A stretch of 62,609 nt of DNA, taken from positions 1 through 62,609 of the forward strand of contig PVBP01000007.1 of assembly GCA_002995625.1 (NCBI GenBank). Direction: 5' to 3'. The stretch is from Lysobacteraceae bacterium. Its GTDB lineage: Bacteria > Pseudomonadota > Gammaproteobacteria > Xanthomonadales > Ahniellaceae. The position numbers were made by a program, and so were the translations under genes. This document shows, one piece after another, positions 23,302 through 33,719 of this stretch (positions are counted from its first letter, which is position 1; the number at the start of each line of letters is the position of its first letter). Below the pieces are notes generated by a model that was given only the letters and a program-made list of their open reading frames with translations, had not been told where the DNA came from and did not search any database.

Positions 23302-24381
23302 ATGGCGCGCGCGTTCAACTTCAGCCCCGGGCCGGCGGCGCTGCCGGAGACGGTCCTCGAGCAGGCTCGACGGGAACTCCTCGAGTGGCGCGGCGAGCGT
23401 GCCTCGGTGATCGAGATCAGCCATCGCGGCAAGGCCTTCATGGCGATCGCCGAGGCCGCCGAACGCGACCTGCGCGAGCTGATGGCGATCCCGGCGAACT
23501 ATCGCGTGCTGTTCCTGCAGGGAGGCGCGACCCAGCACTTCGCCCAGATCCCGATGAACATCGCGCGCGGCCGCAAGGCCGACTACGTGCTGACCGGGGC
23601 CTGGGGCGAGAAGGCGGCGAAGGAGGCGAAATCGCTGGCCGAGGTCCGGATCGCTGCGAGCAGCGCCGCCGACGGGTACTTCGGGATCCCGCCGCGGGAC
23701 GGCTGGGACCTCGACCCGGAGGCCGCCTACGTGCACGTGACCCCGAACGAGACGATCGGCGGGGTCGAGTTCCATGACACGCCCGACGTCGGCGACGTGC
23801 CGCTGGTCGCGGACATGTCCTCGAACATCCTCTCGCGTCCGATCGACGTCTCGCGCTACGGGATCATCTATGCCGGCGCGCAGAAGAACATCGGACCCTC
23901 GGGCCTCGTGATCGTGATCATCCGGGACGATCTGCTCGAGCGGATCCCGAAGGACCTGCCGGCGATCTTCAGCTACGCGGCCCATGCCAAGGAGGGCTCG
24001 ATGCTGAACACGCCGAACACCTTCGCGTGGTACCTCGCCGGGCTCGTGTTCCAGTGGCTGAAGGCCGAGGGCGGCGTCGCGGCGATGGCGGCGCGCAATG
24101 CGGCCAAGGCCGCGCTGCTCTACGACTACATCGACGCGTCCGGCTGGTACACGAACCCCGTCGAGCGCGCCTCGCGGTCGCGGATGAACGTGCCGTTCCG
24201 GCTGGCCGATGCGGCGCTCGACGACGTCTTCGTCAAGGAGGCCGAGGCCGCGGGGCTGATGGCGCTGAAGGGCCATCGCTCGGTTGGCGGCATGCGCGCC
24301 TCGATCTACAACGCGATGCCGATCGCCGGCGTCGAGGCGCTGGTCGCGTTCATGCGCGATTTCGCCGCGCGCCACGGCTGA
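23302..24381 (+). CDS. serC: Phosphoserine aminotransferase
   Basis: A 359-residue class V aminotransferase (usual length 360). It converts 3-phosphohydroxypyruvate to phosphoserine and also serves pyridoxal phosphate synthesis. It begins ARAFNFSPGPAALPETVL, has EISHRGKAF, QGGATQHFAQIPMN and the PLP-lysine K195 in YAGAQKNIGPSG, and ends with GGMRASIYNAMPIAGVEAL. The start at 23302 has TGGAG eight bases upstream. It is the first gene of the serC-serA-pheA-hisC-aroA-cmk operon, followed by serA after 58 bases. Confidence 0.98.
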   Translation: MARAFNFSPGPAALPETVLEQARRELLEWRGERASVIEISHRGKAFMAIAEAAERDLRELMAIPANYRVLFLQGGATQHFAQIPMNIARGRKADYVLTGAWGEKAAKEAKSLAEVRIAASSAADGYFGIPPRDGWDLDPEAAYVHVTPNETIGGVEFHDTPDVGDVPLVADMSSNILSRPIDVSRYGIIYAGAQKNIGPSGLVIVIIRDDLLERIPKDLPAIFSYAAHAKEGSMLNTPNTFAWYLAGLVFQWLKAEGGVAAMAARNAAKAALLYDYIDASGWYTNPVERASRSRMNVPFRLADAALDDVFVKEAEAAGLMALKGHRSVGGMRASIYNAMPIAGVEALVAFMRDFAARHG

Positions 24382-24439
24382 TCTCCGACGCGCCAAGCGC
24401 ACCCCGCACACCCCGACTTCCCGTTCCGCCGAGCTGCCC

Positions 24440-25600
24440 GTGTACAAGATCCAGATTCTCAACAACATCTCGAAGACCGGCCTCAGTCGCTTTCCGCACG
24501 GCACCTACACGGTCGCGAGTGACCTCAAGGACCCGGACGTGCTGCTGGTCCGGTCGGCCGACCTGCACCAGCTCGAGATTCCGTCCTCGCTGAAGGCCGT
24601 CGGTCGTGCCGGGGCCGGCGTCAACAACATCCCGGTGGCCGAGATGTCGCGCCGCGGCATCCCGGTCTTCAACTCGCCCGGGGCCAATGCCAACGCGGTG
24701 AAGGAACTGGTGATCGCTGGCATGCTGATGGCGGCCCGCAACCTGGCCGAGGCGTTCGAGTTCGCGGAGACGCTGAAGGACGCCGCGGACGCCGAGAAGG
24801 CGATGGAGCGCGAGAAGGCGCGCTTCGCCGGCACCGAGCTCGCCGGACGCGTGCTCGGGGTCGTCGGGCTCGGCGCGATCGGCGTCAAGGTCGCGAACGC
24901 GGGCCGCGCGCTCGGCATGCGCGTGTTCGGGTTCGATCCGCACATGACCGTCGAGGGCGCGTGGCAGCTGTCCTCGGACGTGGTCAAGGCCGGCAGCCTG
25001 GCCGAGCTCTACGCGGCCTCCGACTACATCACCTTCCACGTCCCGCTCAACGAGCAGACGCGCCACCTGTTCGGCGAATCCGCGCTGTCGGTGGTCAAGC
25101 ACGGCGTCGTGGTGCTGAACTTCGCGCGCGACGGGATCGTCGACACCGGCGCGCTGAAGCGCGGCCTCGCCGACGGCCGCATCGCGCGCTACGTCTCGGA
25201 CTTCCCGAAGCCGGAACTGATCGGCGACGACCGCGTGATCGGCTTCCCGCACCTCGGGGCGTCCACGGCCGAGGCCGAGGAGAACTGCGCGATCATGGTC
25301 GTCGACCAGATCCGCGACTTCCTCGAGCACGGCCAGGTCCAGAACTCCGTCAACTTCCCGGCGACGCGGATGGCCCGCGCCGGCGAGTGGCGGATCTGCC
25401 TCGCGAACCGCAACGTGCCGAACATGATCGGGCAGATCTCGCAGGTGCTCGGCAGTGCCGGCATCAACATCGCGCAGATGCACAACGCCTCGCGCGGCGA
25501 GCTCGCGTACAACCTGGTCGACGTCGAGGCGCCGGTCGGCGAGGCCGTCGTGTCCGAACTGCGCGCGATCGAGGGCGTGCTGTCGGTCCGGGTGATCTGA
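24440..25600 (+). CDS. serA: D-3-phosphoglycerate dehydrogenase
   Basis: A 386-residue short-form SerA that oxidises 3-phosphoglycerate to 3-phosphohydroxypyruvate, the first step of serine synthesis. The N-terminal substrate domain includes VRSADLHQLEIP and VGRAGAGVNNIP; the NAD domain has GVVGLGAIGVKVA; the C-terminal ACT domain (about 315-386, RICLANRNVPNMIGQISQVL) is the serine-sensing module of the family. It starts at GTG 24440, giving an N-terminus VYKIQILNNIS with no spare residues. Its position between serC and pheA places both serine-forming steps together; in many relatives serA lies elsewhere. Confidence 0.96.
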   Translation: MYKIQILNNISKTGLSRFPHGTYTVASDLKDPDVLLVRSADLHQLEIPSSLKAVGRAGAGVNNIPVAEMSRRGIPVFNSPGANANAVKELVIAGMLMAARNLAEAFEFAETLKDAADAEKAMEREKARFAGTELAGRVLGVVGLGAIGVKVANAGRALGMRVFGFDPHMTVEGAWQLSSDVVKAGSLAELYAASDYITFHVPLNEQTRHLFGESALSVVKHGVVVLNFARDGIVDTGALKRGLADGRIARYVSDFPKPELIGDDRVIGFPHLGASTAEAEENCAIMVVDQIRDFLEHGQVQNSVNFPATRMARAGEWRICLANRNVPNMIGQISQVLGSAGINIAQMHNASRGELAYNLVDVEAPVGEAVVSELRAIEGVLSVRVI

Positions 25601-25607
25601 GGCGACG

Positions 25608-26726
25608 ATGGCGAGGCGCAAGACCCGCGACCGTGCGGCCACGCCGCCCGCGCCGGCCCTCGCCGACGTCCGCGCGCGCATCGACGCGATCGATGCCGAG
25701 CTGCAGCGGCTGATCCAGGAGCGCGCGGGGCTCGCGCGGCTGGTCGGCAAGGCCAAGGGCCGGCTGCCGCGCGCGATTGACTACTACCGCCCCGAGCGCG
25801 AGGCGCAGGTGCTGCGCGGCGTGGTCGAGCGCAACACCGGCCCGCTGTCGGCCGAGGAAATGCTGCGGCTGTTCCGCGAGATCATGTCGTCGTGCCTCGC
25901 GCAGCAGGAACCGCTCAAGATCGGCTTCCTCGGGCCCGAGGGCACCTTCACCGAGCAGGCGGTGCTGAAGCATTTCGGCCACGCGGCGCGGCGGCTGCCG
26001 TTCGCGAGCATCGAGGACGTGTTCCAGGAGGTCGAGGCCGGGGCCGCCGATTTCGGCGTGGTGCCGATCGAGAACTCGAGCGAAGGGGCCGTGCACTCGA
26101 CGCTCGACCTGTTCTTCGGCTCGGAACTCCGGATCTGCGGCGAGATCGAGCTGCGCATCCACCATCACCTGCTGGCGCTCGGCCGCAAGCTCGGCGAGGT
26201 CGAGCGCGTGCTGGCGCACCCGCAGGCGCTCGCCCAGTGCAAGGGCTGGCTGCGCGAGCACCTGCCGAAGGCCGAGCGGGTCGCGGTATCGAGCAATGCG
26301 GAGGCGGCGCGCCGCGCCGCCAGGGCCGGCGATGCGGCTGCGATCGCGAGCCTCGCGGCCGCGGAGATGTACGGGCTCAACGTCCTGGCCGGGCCGATCG
26401 AGGACCGCGGCGACAACACCACGCGCTTCGTCGTGGTCGGCACCGAGATCCTCGCGCCGTCGGGGCGCGACAAGACCTCGCTGCTGGTCGCGGCCGGCGA
26501 CCGTCCGGGCACGCTGTTCGAGATCCTGGCGCCGCTCGCGCGGCACGGGGTCAACCTGACCAAGATCGAGTCGCGTCCGAGCCGCCAGGGCCGCTGGCAG
26601 AACGCGTTCTTCATCGACGTCGAGGGCCACGTCGAGGACCCGGCGCTCAAGTCCGCGCTCGGCGATCTCGGGCCGCTGGCGGCGCGCGTGCGCGTGCTCG
26701 GCAGCTATCCGGCGGCGATCCTGTAG
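25608..26726 (+). CDS. pheA: Bifunctional chorismate mutase / prephenate dehydratase (P-protein)
   Basis: A 372-residue fusion. Residues about 17-100 are a chorismate mutase helix bundle (DVRARIDAIDAELQRLIQER), 104-285 the prephenate dehydratase (KIGFLGPEGTFTEQAV, VPIENSSEGAVHSTLD, EDRGDNTTRFVV with the dehydratase TTRF motif), and 290-370 an ACT domain (TLFEILAPLARHGVNLTKIE, SRPSR) for phenylalanine inhibition. It converts chorismate through prephenate to phenylpyruvate. It lies seven bases after serA and two before hisC. Confidence 0.97.
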   Translation: MARRKTRDRAATPPAPALADVRARIDAIDAELQRLIQERAGLARLVGKAKGRLPRAIDYYRPEREAQVLRGVVERNTGPLSAEEMLRLFREIMSSCLAQQEPLKIGFLGPEGTFTEQAVLKHFGHAARRLPFASIEDVFQEVEAGAADFGVVPIENSSEGAVHSTLDLFFGSELRICGEIELRIHHHLLALGRKLGEVERVLAHPQALAQCKGWLREHLPKAERVAVSSNAEAARRAARAGDAAAIASLAAAEMYGLNVLAGPIEDRGDNTTRFVVVGTEILAPSGRDKTSLLVAAGDRPGTLFEILAPLARHGVNLTKIESRPSRQGRWQNAFFIDVEGHVEDPALKSALGDLGPLAARVRVLGSYPAAIL

Positions 26727-26728
26727 CG

Positions 26729-27850
26729 ATGGCGACCGGGTTCGTCCCGCGGCCGGTGCCGGCGATCGACCGGCTGCGCGCCTACGACCCCGGGCACGAC
26801 CTGCCGGCACTGCGCGCCCGCTTCGGCGACGACCGCCTCGCGGAACTCGGCTCGAACGAGAGTCCGTTCGGGCCATCGCCGCGCGTGCTCGCGGCGCTCG
26901 CGCAGGTCGATCCGGCCACGCTGCTGCGCTATCCGGATCCGCTCGGGCTCGGCCTGCGCACGGCGATCGCATCGACGACCGGGGTCGCGCCCGACGAGGT
27001 CGTGCTCGGCAACGGCTCGCACGAGCTGCTGATGCTGCTCGGCCAGTGCTTCGCCGGCCCCGGCGACGAGGTCGTGTTCAGCGAGTTCGGCTTCGCGGTG
27101 TTCGCGATCGCGGCCGCCGCGGTCGGCGCGACGCCGGTACAGGTGCCGGCCCTGTCGCGCGCGGCCCGCATGCCGCGCGGCCATGACCTCGAAGCGATCG
27201 CCGCGGCCGTCGGTCCGCGCACGCGCCTCGTCTACCTCGCCAATCCGAACAATCCGACCGGAACCACCTTCGCGCGGGCCGACCTCGAGCGCCTTCTGGC
27301 CCGGATCCCGGCCGATGTCCCGGTGGTGGTCGACGAGGCCTACGCCGAGTACGTCGAGGATCCGGCGGTCGGCAGCGCGCTCGTCTTGCGCGACCGCCAC
27401 CCGAACCTCGTGGTCACGCGGACGTTCTCGAAAGCGCACGGGCTCGCAGGGCTCCGGGTCGGCCACGCGATCGCGGATCGGGCGGTGGTCGACGTGGTCA
27501 ATCGGCTGCGGGAGTCGTTCAACGTGAACGCCGTCGCGCTGAAGCTGGCCGAGGCGGCTCTGGCCGATCCGGGCCACGTCGCGCGCGTGCGCGAGGCCAC
27601 GCGGCGCGGGCGCGAGGCGCTGGCCGGCGAGCTCACGGCGATGGGCCTGTTCGTGCACCCGTCGTCGACCAACTTCCTGCTGGTCGATTTCGATCGCGAC
27701 GCGGCACTGGTCGAGGCCGCACTGCTCGCGCGCGGGGTCGTGGTGCGCCCGATGGGCGGCTACGGGCTTCCGACCTGCCTGCGCATCAGCACCGGCACCG
27801 CGCGCGACCACGAACGGCTGCTCGCGGCGCTGGCGGAGGCGCTGGCGTGA
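26729..27850 (+). CDS. hisC: Histidinol-phosphate aminotransferase, HisC2/aromatic type
   Basis: A 373-residue class I/II aminotransferase. LGSNESPFGPSP, LGNGSHELLMLLG, ANPNNPTGT, VVVDEAYAEY and the PLP lysine K235 in TFSKAHGLAGLRVG are all in place, with the phosphate-binding arginine in LRISTGT near the end. Because it sits in an aromatic operon between pheA and aroA, it probably transaminates phenylpyruvate or prephenate as well as, or instead of, imidazole-acetol phosphate (inference from context). Its stop overlaps the aroA start by four bases. The tyrA gene that often follows is absent. Confidence 0.93.
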   Translation: MATGFVPRPVPAIDRLRAYDPGHDLPALRARFGDDRLAELGSNESPFGPSPRVLAALAQVDPATLLRYPDPLGLGLRTAIASTTGVAPDEVVLGNGSHELLMLLGQCFAGPGDEVVFSEFGFAVFAIAAAAVGATPVQVPALSRAARMPRGHDLEAIAAAVGPRTRLVYLANPNNPTGTTFARADLERLLARIPADVPVVVDEAYAEYVEDPAVGSALVLRDRHPNLVVTRTFSKAHGLAGLRVGHAIADRAVVDVVNRLRESFNVNAVALKLAEAALADPGHVARVREATRRGREALAGELTAMGLFVHPSSTNFLLVDFDRDAALVEAALLARGVVVRPMGGYGLPTCLRISTGTARDHERLLAALAEALA

Positions 27851-29205
27851 GCGGCACGCGGCCCCGGCTCGACTGGATCGCGCGACCGGGGGCGCCGCTG
27901 CGCGGCCGCATCCGCGTGCCCGGCGACAAGTCGATCTCGCACCGCGCGATCATGCTCGGCAGCCTCGCCGACGGCACGACCCGGATCGACGGCTTCCTCG
28001 AAGGCGAGGACACCCGCGCGACCGCGGCCGCGTTCCGCGCGATGGGCGTCCGGATCGAGACGCCGATGCCGGGCGCGCGGATCGTGCACGGGGTCGGGAT
28101 CGACGGTCTTTCGGCACCGTCGGCGCCGCTCGACTGCGGCAATGCCGGCACCGCGATGCGGTTGCTGGCCGGCGTGCTGGCCGGGCAGTCCTTCGCGTCG
28201 ACGCTGGTCGGCGACGACTCGCTGTCGCGCCGGCCGATGCGGCGGGTGCTCGAGCCGCTGGCCCGGATGGGCGCGCGGATCCGCGCGCGCGACGACGCCT
28301 GTGCCCCGCTCGTGATCGAACCTTCGCCGTCGGGACTCACGGCGATCGACTGGCGCTGCCCGGTCGCGAGCGCGCAGGTGAAGTCCGCGATCCTGCTCGC
28401 GGGCCTGCGCGCCCGCGGGACGACGCGCGTGGCCGAGCCGCAGCCGACCCGGGACCACACCGAGCGGATGCTCGCGGCCTTCGGCCACCCGGTGCGGGCC
28501 GATCGCGAGTGGATCGGCGTCGACGGCGGCGGCCGTCTCGTCGCCACCGACATCGAGGTGCCGTCCGACTTCTCGTCGGCGGCGTTCTTCGTGGTCGCCG
28601 CCTGCGTGGTGCCGGACTCCGACCTCGTCATCGAGCGCGTCGGCGTCAATCCGCTGCGCACGGGCCTCCTGAGGGCGCTGCGGATGATGGGCGCGGCGAT
28701 CGAGGTGATCGCCCCGGACGTGGTCGGTGGCGAGCCGGTCGCCGACCTGCGCGTGCGCGCGGCCCCGCTCGTCGGCATCGATCTGCCCGAGTCGCTGGTC
28801 GCCGACATGATCGACGAGTTCCCGGCCTTCTTCGTCGCGGCGGCCCTGGCCGAGGGCACCACCCGGATCCGCGGCGCGGCCGAGCTGCGGGTCAAGGAAA
28901 GCGACCGGATCGCGGCGATGACCGCCGCGCTGGCGGGCCTTGGCGCCCGGATCGAGGAGCGGCCGGACGGGGCCCTGATCGACGGCCTGCCGCGGCTGCG
29001 CGGCGGTCACGTCGACAGTCGCGGTGATCACCGCATCGCGATGGCCGCGGCGGTCGCCGCGCAGCGGGCGGGAGGGCCTGTCACGATCGCCGACTGCCGC
29101 AACGTGGACACGTCCTTCCCGGGGTTCGTTGCGCTCGCGAGGACGGCCGGCCTCGACCTGGAACAGGCAGCCGGCCCGGACGCTGCCGCTACCATCGCGG
29201 GATGA
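27847..29205 (+). CDS. aroA: 3-phosphoshikimate 1-carboxyvinyltransferase (EPSP synthase)
   Basis: A 452-residue EPSP synthase that joins shikimate-3-phosphate and PEP. Landmarks are [48 protein letters not shown]-type [12 protein letters not shown], and [20 protein letters not shown] is present near the C-terminus. The Gly-rich GNAGTAMR and length place it near class II-type enzymes. GTG start overlaps the hisC stop by four bases; its own stop overlaps cmk by four bases, so these three genes are probably translationally coupled. Confidence 0.97.
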   Translation: MSGTRPRLDWIARPGAPLRGRIRVPGDKSISHRAIMLGSLADGTTRIDGFLEGEDTRATAAAFRAMGVRIETPMPGARIVHGVGIDGLSAPSAPLDCGNAGTAMRLLAGVLAGQSFASTLVGDDSLSRRPMRRVLEPLARMGARIRARDDACAPLVIEPSPSGLTAIDWRCPVASAQVKSAILLAGLRARGTTRVAEPQPTRDHTERMLAAFGHPVRADREWIGVDGGGRLVATDIEVPSDFSSAAFFVVAACVVPDSDLVIERVGVNPLRTGLLRALRMMGAAIEVIAPDVVGGEPVADLRVRAAPLVGIDLPESLVADMIDEFPAFFVAAALAEGTTRIRGAAELRVKESDRIAAMTAALAGLGARIEERPDGALIDGLPRLRGGHVDSRGDHRIAMAAAVAAQRAGGPVTIADCRNVDTSFPGFVALARTAGLDLEQAAGPDAAATIAG

Positions 29206-29921
29206 CGGCGACCGACGCTCCCGACCCGCACCCGCCGGTCCCGGTCCTCACGATCGATGGCCCCTCGGGTTCCGGCAAGGGCACCGTGAGCCGCGCCGTG
29301 GCCGAGCGCCTCGGCTGGCATTTCCTCGACTCCGGCGCCCTCTACCGGGCAACCGCGCTCGCCGCCCGTCGGCGCGGGGTCGACCCCGGCGACATCGCGG
29401 CCCTGGTCTCGGTGGCGAGAGCCCTCGACATCCGCTTCGTCGACCGGCCGGGCGACGATCCGGCGATCTTCGTCGATGGCGAGGAGGTCAGCCGCGCGCT
29501 GCGGACCGAGTCCACCGGGGCGCTGGCCTCGACGATCGCGGCGATTCCGGAGGTGCGGGCCGCGCTGGTCGCCCGCCAGCGCGCGTTCCGGCAGCGGCCG
29601 GGACTAGTCGCCGACGGTCGCGACATGGGGACCGTCATCTTCCCCGACGCGACGTTCAAGGTGTTTCTGACGGCCAGCCCCGGGGCGCGCGCCGAACGTC
29701 GCCATAAGCAGTTGAAGCAAAAGGGTTTGGACGCTACACTCGCCGACCTTTTGCAGGACATCGAAGCCCGCGATGCGCGGGACGCGGCTCGCGCGGTCGC
29801 GCCGCTCCGTCCCGCCGCCGACGCGGTCGTGATCGATTCGACCGGCCTCGAGGTCGAGGCGGTCGTCGATCGGGTGCTGCGGCTCGTCGCCGCTCGGGCT
29901 GCGGATCGCACCGCGGGCTGA
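29202..29921 (+). CDS. cmk: Cytidylate kinase
   Basis: A 239-residue CMP/dCMP kinase. The P-loop is [18 protein letters not shown] near residues 18-35, followed by [10 protein letters not shown], and the CMP-binding [13 protein letters not shown] near 135-147; the lid-like basic segment [10 protein letters not shown] follows. The N-terminus is about ten residues longer than in E. coli. ATG overlaps the aroA stop by four bases. The coding sequence carries a promoter (29712-29740) that probably drives rpsA, the arrangement known from enteric bacteria. Confidence 0.96.
   Translation: MTATDAPDPHPPVPVLTIDGPSGSGKGTVSRAVAERLGWHFLDSGALYRATALAARRRGVDPGDIAALVSVARALDIRFVDRPGDDPAIFVDGEEVSRALRTESTGALASTIAAIPEVRAALVARQRAFRQRPGLVADGRDMGTVIFPDATFKVFLTASPGARAERRHKQLKQKGLDATLADLLQDIEARDARDAARAVAPLRPAADAVVIDSTGLEVEAVVDRVLRLVAARAADRTAG
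29712..29740 (+). promoter_or_regulatory. Promoter inside cmk, probably for rpsA
   Basis: TTGAAG (29712-29717) and TACACT (29735-29740) are 17 bases apart in a locally A+T-richer patch of cmk, one of the best sigma70 matches in the window. Transcription would start near 29747 and leave a leader of about 350 bases before rpsA, which itself is usually autoregulated by S1 binding to its leader (family knowledge). Confidence 0.65.
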
Positions 29922-30098
29922 TCCGATCGTCTGCACGGGAACGCCGTCGCCCCGGCCAGGGCGATGGCGAGTGCCGTCCGCACGCGGACGGCGTGTCGTT
30001 TCCGGACGCCTGGCCAGCGTCCACCGAAGCGGGACGTGTCCGTTGGAGCGAGCCATCGTGGATCGCGCGGGCACGGCACCGTCCAACCTGGAACCATC

Positions 30099-31769
<1,671 letters not shown>

Positions 31770-31782
31770 CTTCGTCCGGTTT

Positions 31783-31817
31783 CGTCCCGCGCCGCGCGAT
31801 GCAAGCGGCGCGGGACG
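31783..31817 (+). other. Perfect 13-base-pair hairpin between rpsA and ihfB
   Basis: CGTCCCGCGCCGC (31783-31795) pairs perfectly with GCGGCGCGGGACG (31805-31817) around a nine-base loop, 14 bases after the rpsA stop and 30 bases before ihfB. There is no U-tract. It may protect the 3' end of rpsA mRNA or act as an attenuator before ihfB. Confidence 0.65.
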
Positions 31818-31847
31818 ATCGCCGGGTCCGCCGCGCCTCGCCCGCCG

Positions 31848-32153
31848 ATGACCAAGTCCGAACTGATCGAGATCCTGACCCGCCGCCAGTCGCACCTGGC
31901 CGGTCACGACGTCGAGCTCTCCGTCAAGGAGCTGCTCGAACTCGTCAGCTCGGAACTCGCGCGCGGCCAGCGCATCGAGATCCGCGGGTTCGGCAGCTTC
32001 TCGCTCCATTTCCGGCCGCCCCGGCTCGGCCGGAATCCCAAGACCGGCGAGACCGTGGCCCTGCCTGGCAAGTTCGTTCCGCATTTCAAGCCCGGCAAGG
32101 AACTGCGTGAACGCGTCAACGGCACGGCGCCGGCGGTGACGGACCACCCGTGA
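31848..32153 (+). CDS. ihfB: Integration host factor subunit beta
   Basis: A 101-residue DNA-bending protein of the HU/IHF family. [44 protein letters not shown] and [15 protein letters not shown] are the helical body, the DNA-wrapping beta arm with its intercalating proline (GRNPKTG), and the C-terminal helix. It pairs with IhfA to bend DNA in transcription, recombination and replication. Position after rpsA and before lapA-lapB is the conserved proteobacterial order, which separates it from HU. Confidence 0.97.
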   Translation: MTKSELIEILTRRQSHLAGHDVELSVKELLELVSSELARGQRIEIRGFGSFSLHFRPPRLGRNPKTGETVALPGKFVPHFKPGKELRERVNGTAPAVTDHP

Positions 32154-32190
32154 GCGCCGGTCCACGGGCCACGACCGGAGGAGATCGGTG

Positions 32191-32451
32191 ATGGGTCGCT
32201 GGCTCTGGTCGTCGCTGGCCGCATTGATCGCGATCCTCGGGATCGCGTTCAGCGTGATGAACTTCCAGCAGGTGTCCCTCGCGATCGGGATCGGCACGCT
32301 GACGCTTCCGCTCGGAGTGCTCGTCCTGCTGGCCCTGCTGGCGGGCGCCGTGATCGCCGGGCTGCTGCTGTGGGCCGCGGTGATCCTGCCGCTGCGATTC
32401 CGGCTTCGGGCCCTCGAGAAGACACACGCCCCGGACCTGCAGGTCCGCTGA
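32191..32451 (+). CDS. lapA: LapA family lipopolysaccharide assembly protein
   Basis: An 86-residue inner-membrane protein (DUF1049). Two hydrophobic helices, ALIAILGIAFSVMNFQQVSL and LLALLAGAVIAGLLLWAAVI, flank a short periplasmic loop, with a basic cytoplasmic tail (RFRLRALEK). ATG 32191 is chosen as start because GGAGGAG is eight bases upstream; a GTG one codon earlier is possible. It acts with LapB in regulating LPS synthesis and sits directly upstream of lapB, the usual arrangement. Confidence 0.9.
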   Translation: MGRWLWSSLAALIAILGIAFSVMNFQQVSLAIGIGTLTLPLGVLVLLALLAGAVIAGLLLWAAVILPLRFRLRALEKTHAPDLQVR

Positions 32452-32468
32452 GCACGTCGGCTCACGCG

Positions 32469-33647
32469 ATGCCCGCCCCGGTCAGCGAGATCGGCCTGTT
32501 CTGGCTGCTGCTGCCGCTGGCGGCGGCGGCCAGCTGGTTCCTCGCCCGCAAGGGAACCGACCGGCGTCGCGGGGCCCAGGTCGACCGGCTGCGCAGCACC
32601 TATTTCCGCGGCCTCAACTACCTGCTCAACGAACAGCAGGACAAGGCGATCGAGGTGTTCCTGCAGATCGCGGAGGTGGACTCCGACACCGTCGAGACCC
32701 AGCTTGCGCTCGGAAACCTGTTCCGCCGGCGCGGCGAGGTCGACCGCGCGATCCGCGTCCACCAGGCGCTGGTCTCCCGGCCGACGCTCTCGAGCGAGCA
32801 GAAGACCCAGGCGATGCTCGAGCTGGGCGAGGACTTCATGCGCGCGGGCCTGCTGGACCGGGCGGAGACGCTGTTCGCAGATCTCGTCGGAGCCGGCGCG
32901 CCCAGGGCGCTGGCCCATCTGGTCGCGATCTACCAGCAGGAACGCGACTGGCACAAGGCGATCGAACATGCCCGGCGCCTCGAGGAGGTGACCGGGGAGA
33001 GCCACGCGCGGGAGATCGCCCAGTTCCACTGCGAGCTGGCCGAACAGGCGCTCGCACGCGGCGATCCGCACGAGGCCCGGCGCCAGATCGACGAGGCCTT
33101 CGCGATCGAGCCGGGATCGGTGCGCGCGCTGATCCTGTCGGCGCGGATCGCGCTCGATGCGGGCGACGCCCAGACCGCGGCCCGCGCCTACGAGCAGGTC
33201 GTCGAGCAGGACATCGAGTTCGTGCCGGAGGTCCTGCAACCGATGCTGTCGACGCTGTCGAGCCTCGGAGAGGCGCAGCGGGCGGAGAACGTGCTGCGGT
33301 CCCTGATCGAGCGCTACCCCGGCATCTCGCCGGTGCTCGCCCTGACGCGGCTGATCGAGGCGCGCGACGGGATCGAGGCCGCTGCGGGATTCCTGGCCGA
33401 TCAGCTGCGCCGCCGTCCGTCGGTGCGCGGACTCGGCGCGCTGATCGAGCTCGAAGCCCGTCGCGACGGCCACCGCGACGGCGCCGCGCTGACCCTGCTC
33501 GGGGAACTCGCGCGGCAACTGGCCGAAGGACATGCGGTGTACCGCTGCACGCGCTGCGGCTTCGGCGCGCGGTCGTATCACTGGCAGTGTCCCGGGTGCA
33601 AGAACTGGGCATCGGTGCGGCCGGTCCATGGGCTCGCCGGTGACTGA
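32469..33647 (+). CDS. lapB: Lipopolysaccharide assembly protein LapB (YciM)
   Basis: A 392-residue membrane-anchored TPR protein. Residues 7-24 (IGLFWLLLPLAAAASWFL) are the membrane anchor; STYFRGLNYLLNEQQDKAIE begins an array of about nine TPR motifs; the C-terminus carries the rubredoxin-like metal site CTRCGF...CPGCKNW, which is diagnostic for LapB. In E. coli it directs FtsH-mediated turnover of LpxC and so sets LPS level. The metal cysteines are all present. It follows lapA by 17 bases. Confidence 0.96.
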   Translation: MPAPVSEIGLFWLLLPLAAAASWFLARKGTDRRRGAQVDRLRSTYFRGLNYLLNEQQDKAIEVFLQIAEVDSDTVETQLALGNLFRRRGEVDRAIRVHQALVSRPTLSSEQKTQAMLELGEDFMRAGLLDRAETLFADLVGAGAPRALAHLVAIYQQERDWHKAIEHARRLEEVTGESHAREIAQFHCELAEQALARGDPHEARRQIDEAFAIEPGSVRALILSARIALDAGDAQTAARAYEQVVEQDIEFVPEVLQPMLSTLSSLGEAQRAENVLRSLIERYPGISPVLALTRLIEARDGIEAAAGFLADQLRRRPSVRGLGALIELEARRDGHRDGAALTLLGELARQLAEGHAVYRCTRCGFGARSYHWQCPGCKNWASVRPVHGLAGD

Positions 33648-33719
33648 GCCGCGGCCCGCGCACGCGGTCGTCGGGACCGGACCGGGATCGCCGCGGACCC
33701 GATGCCCGGAGTCCGGGGC

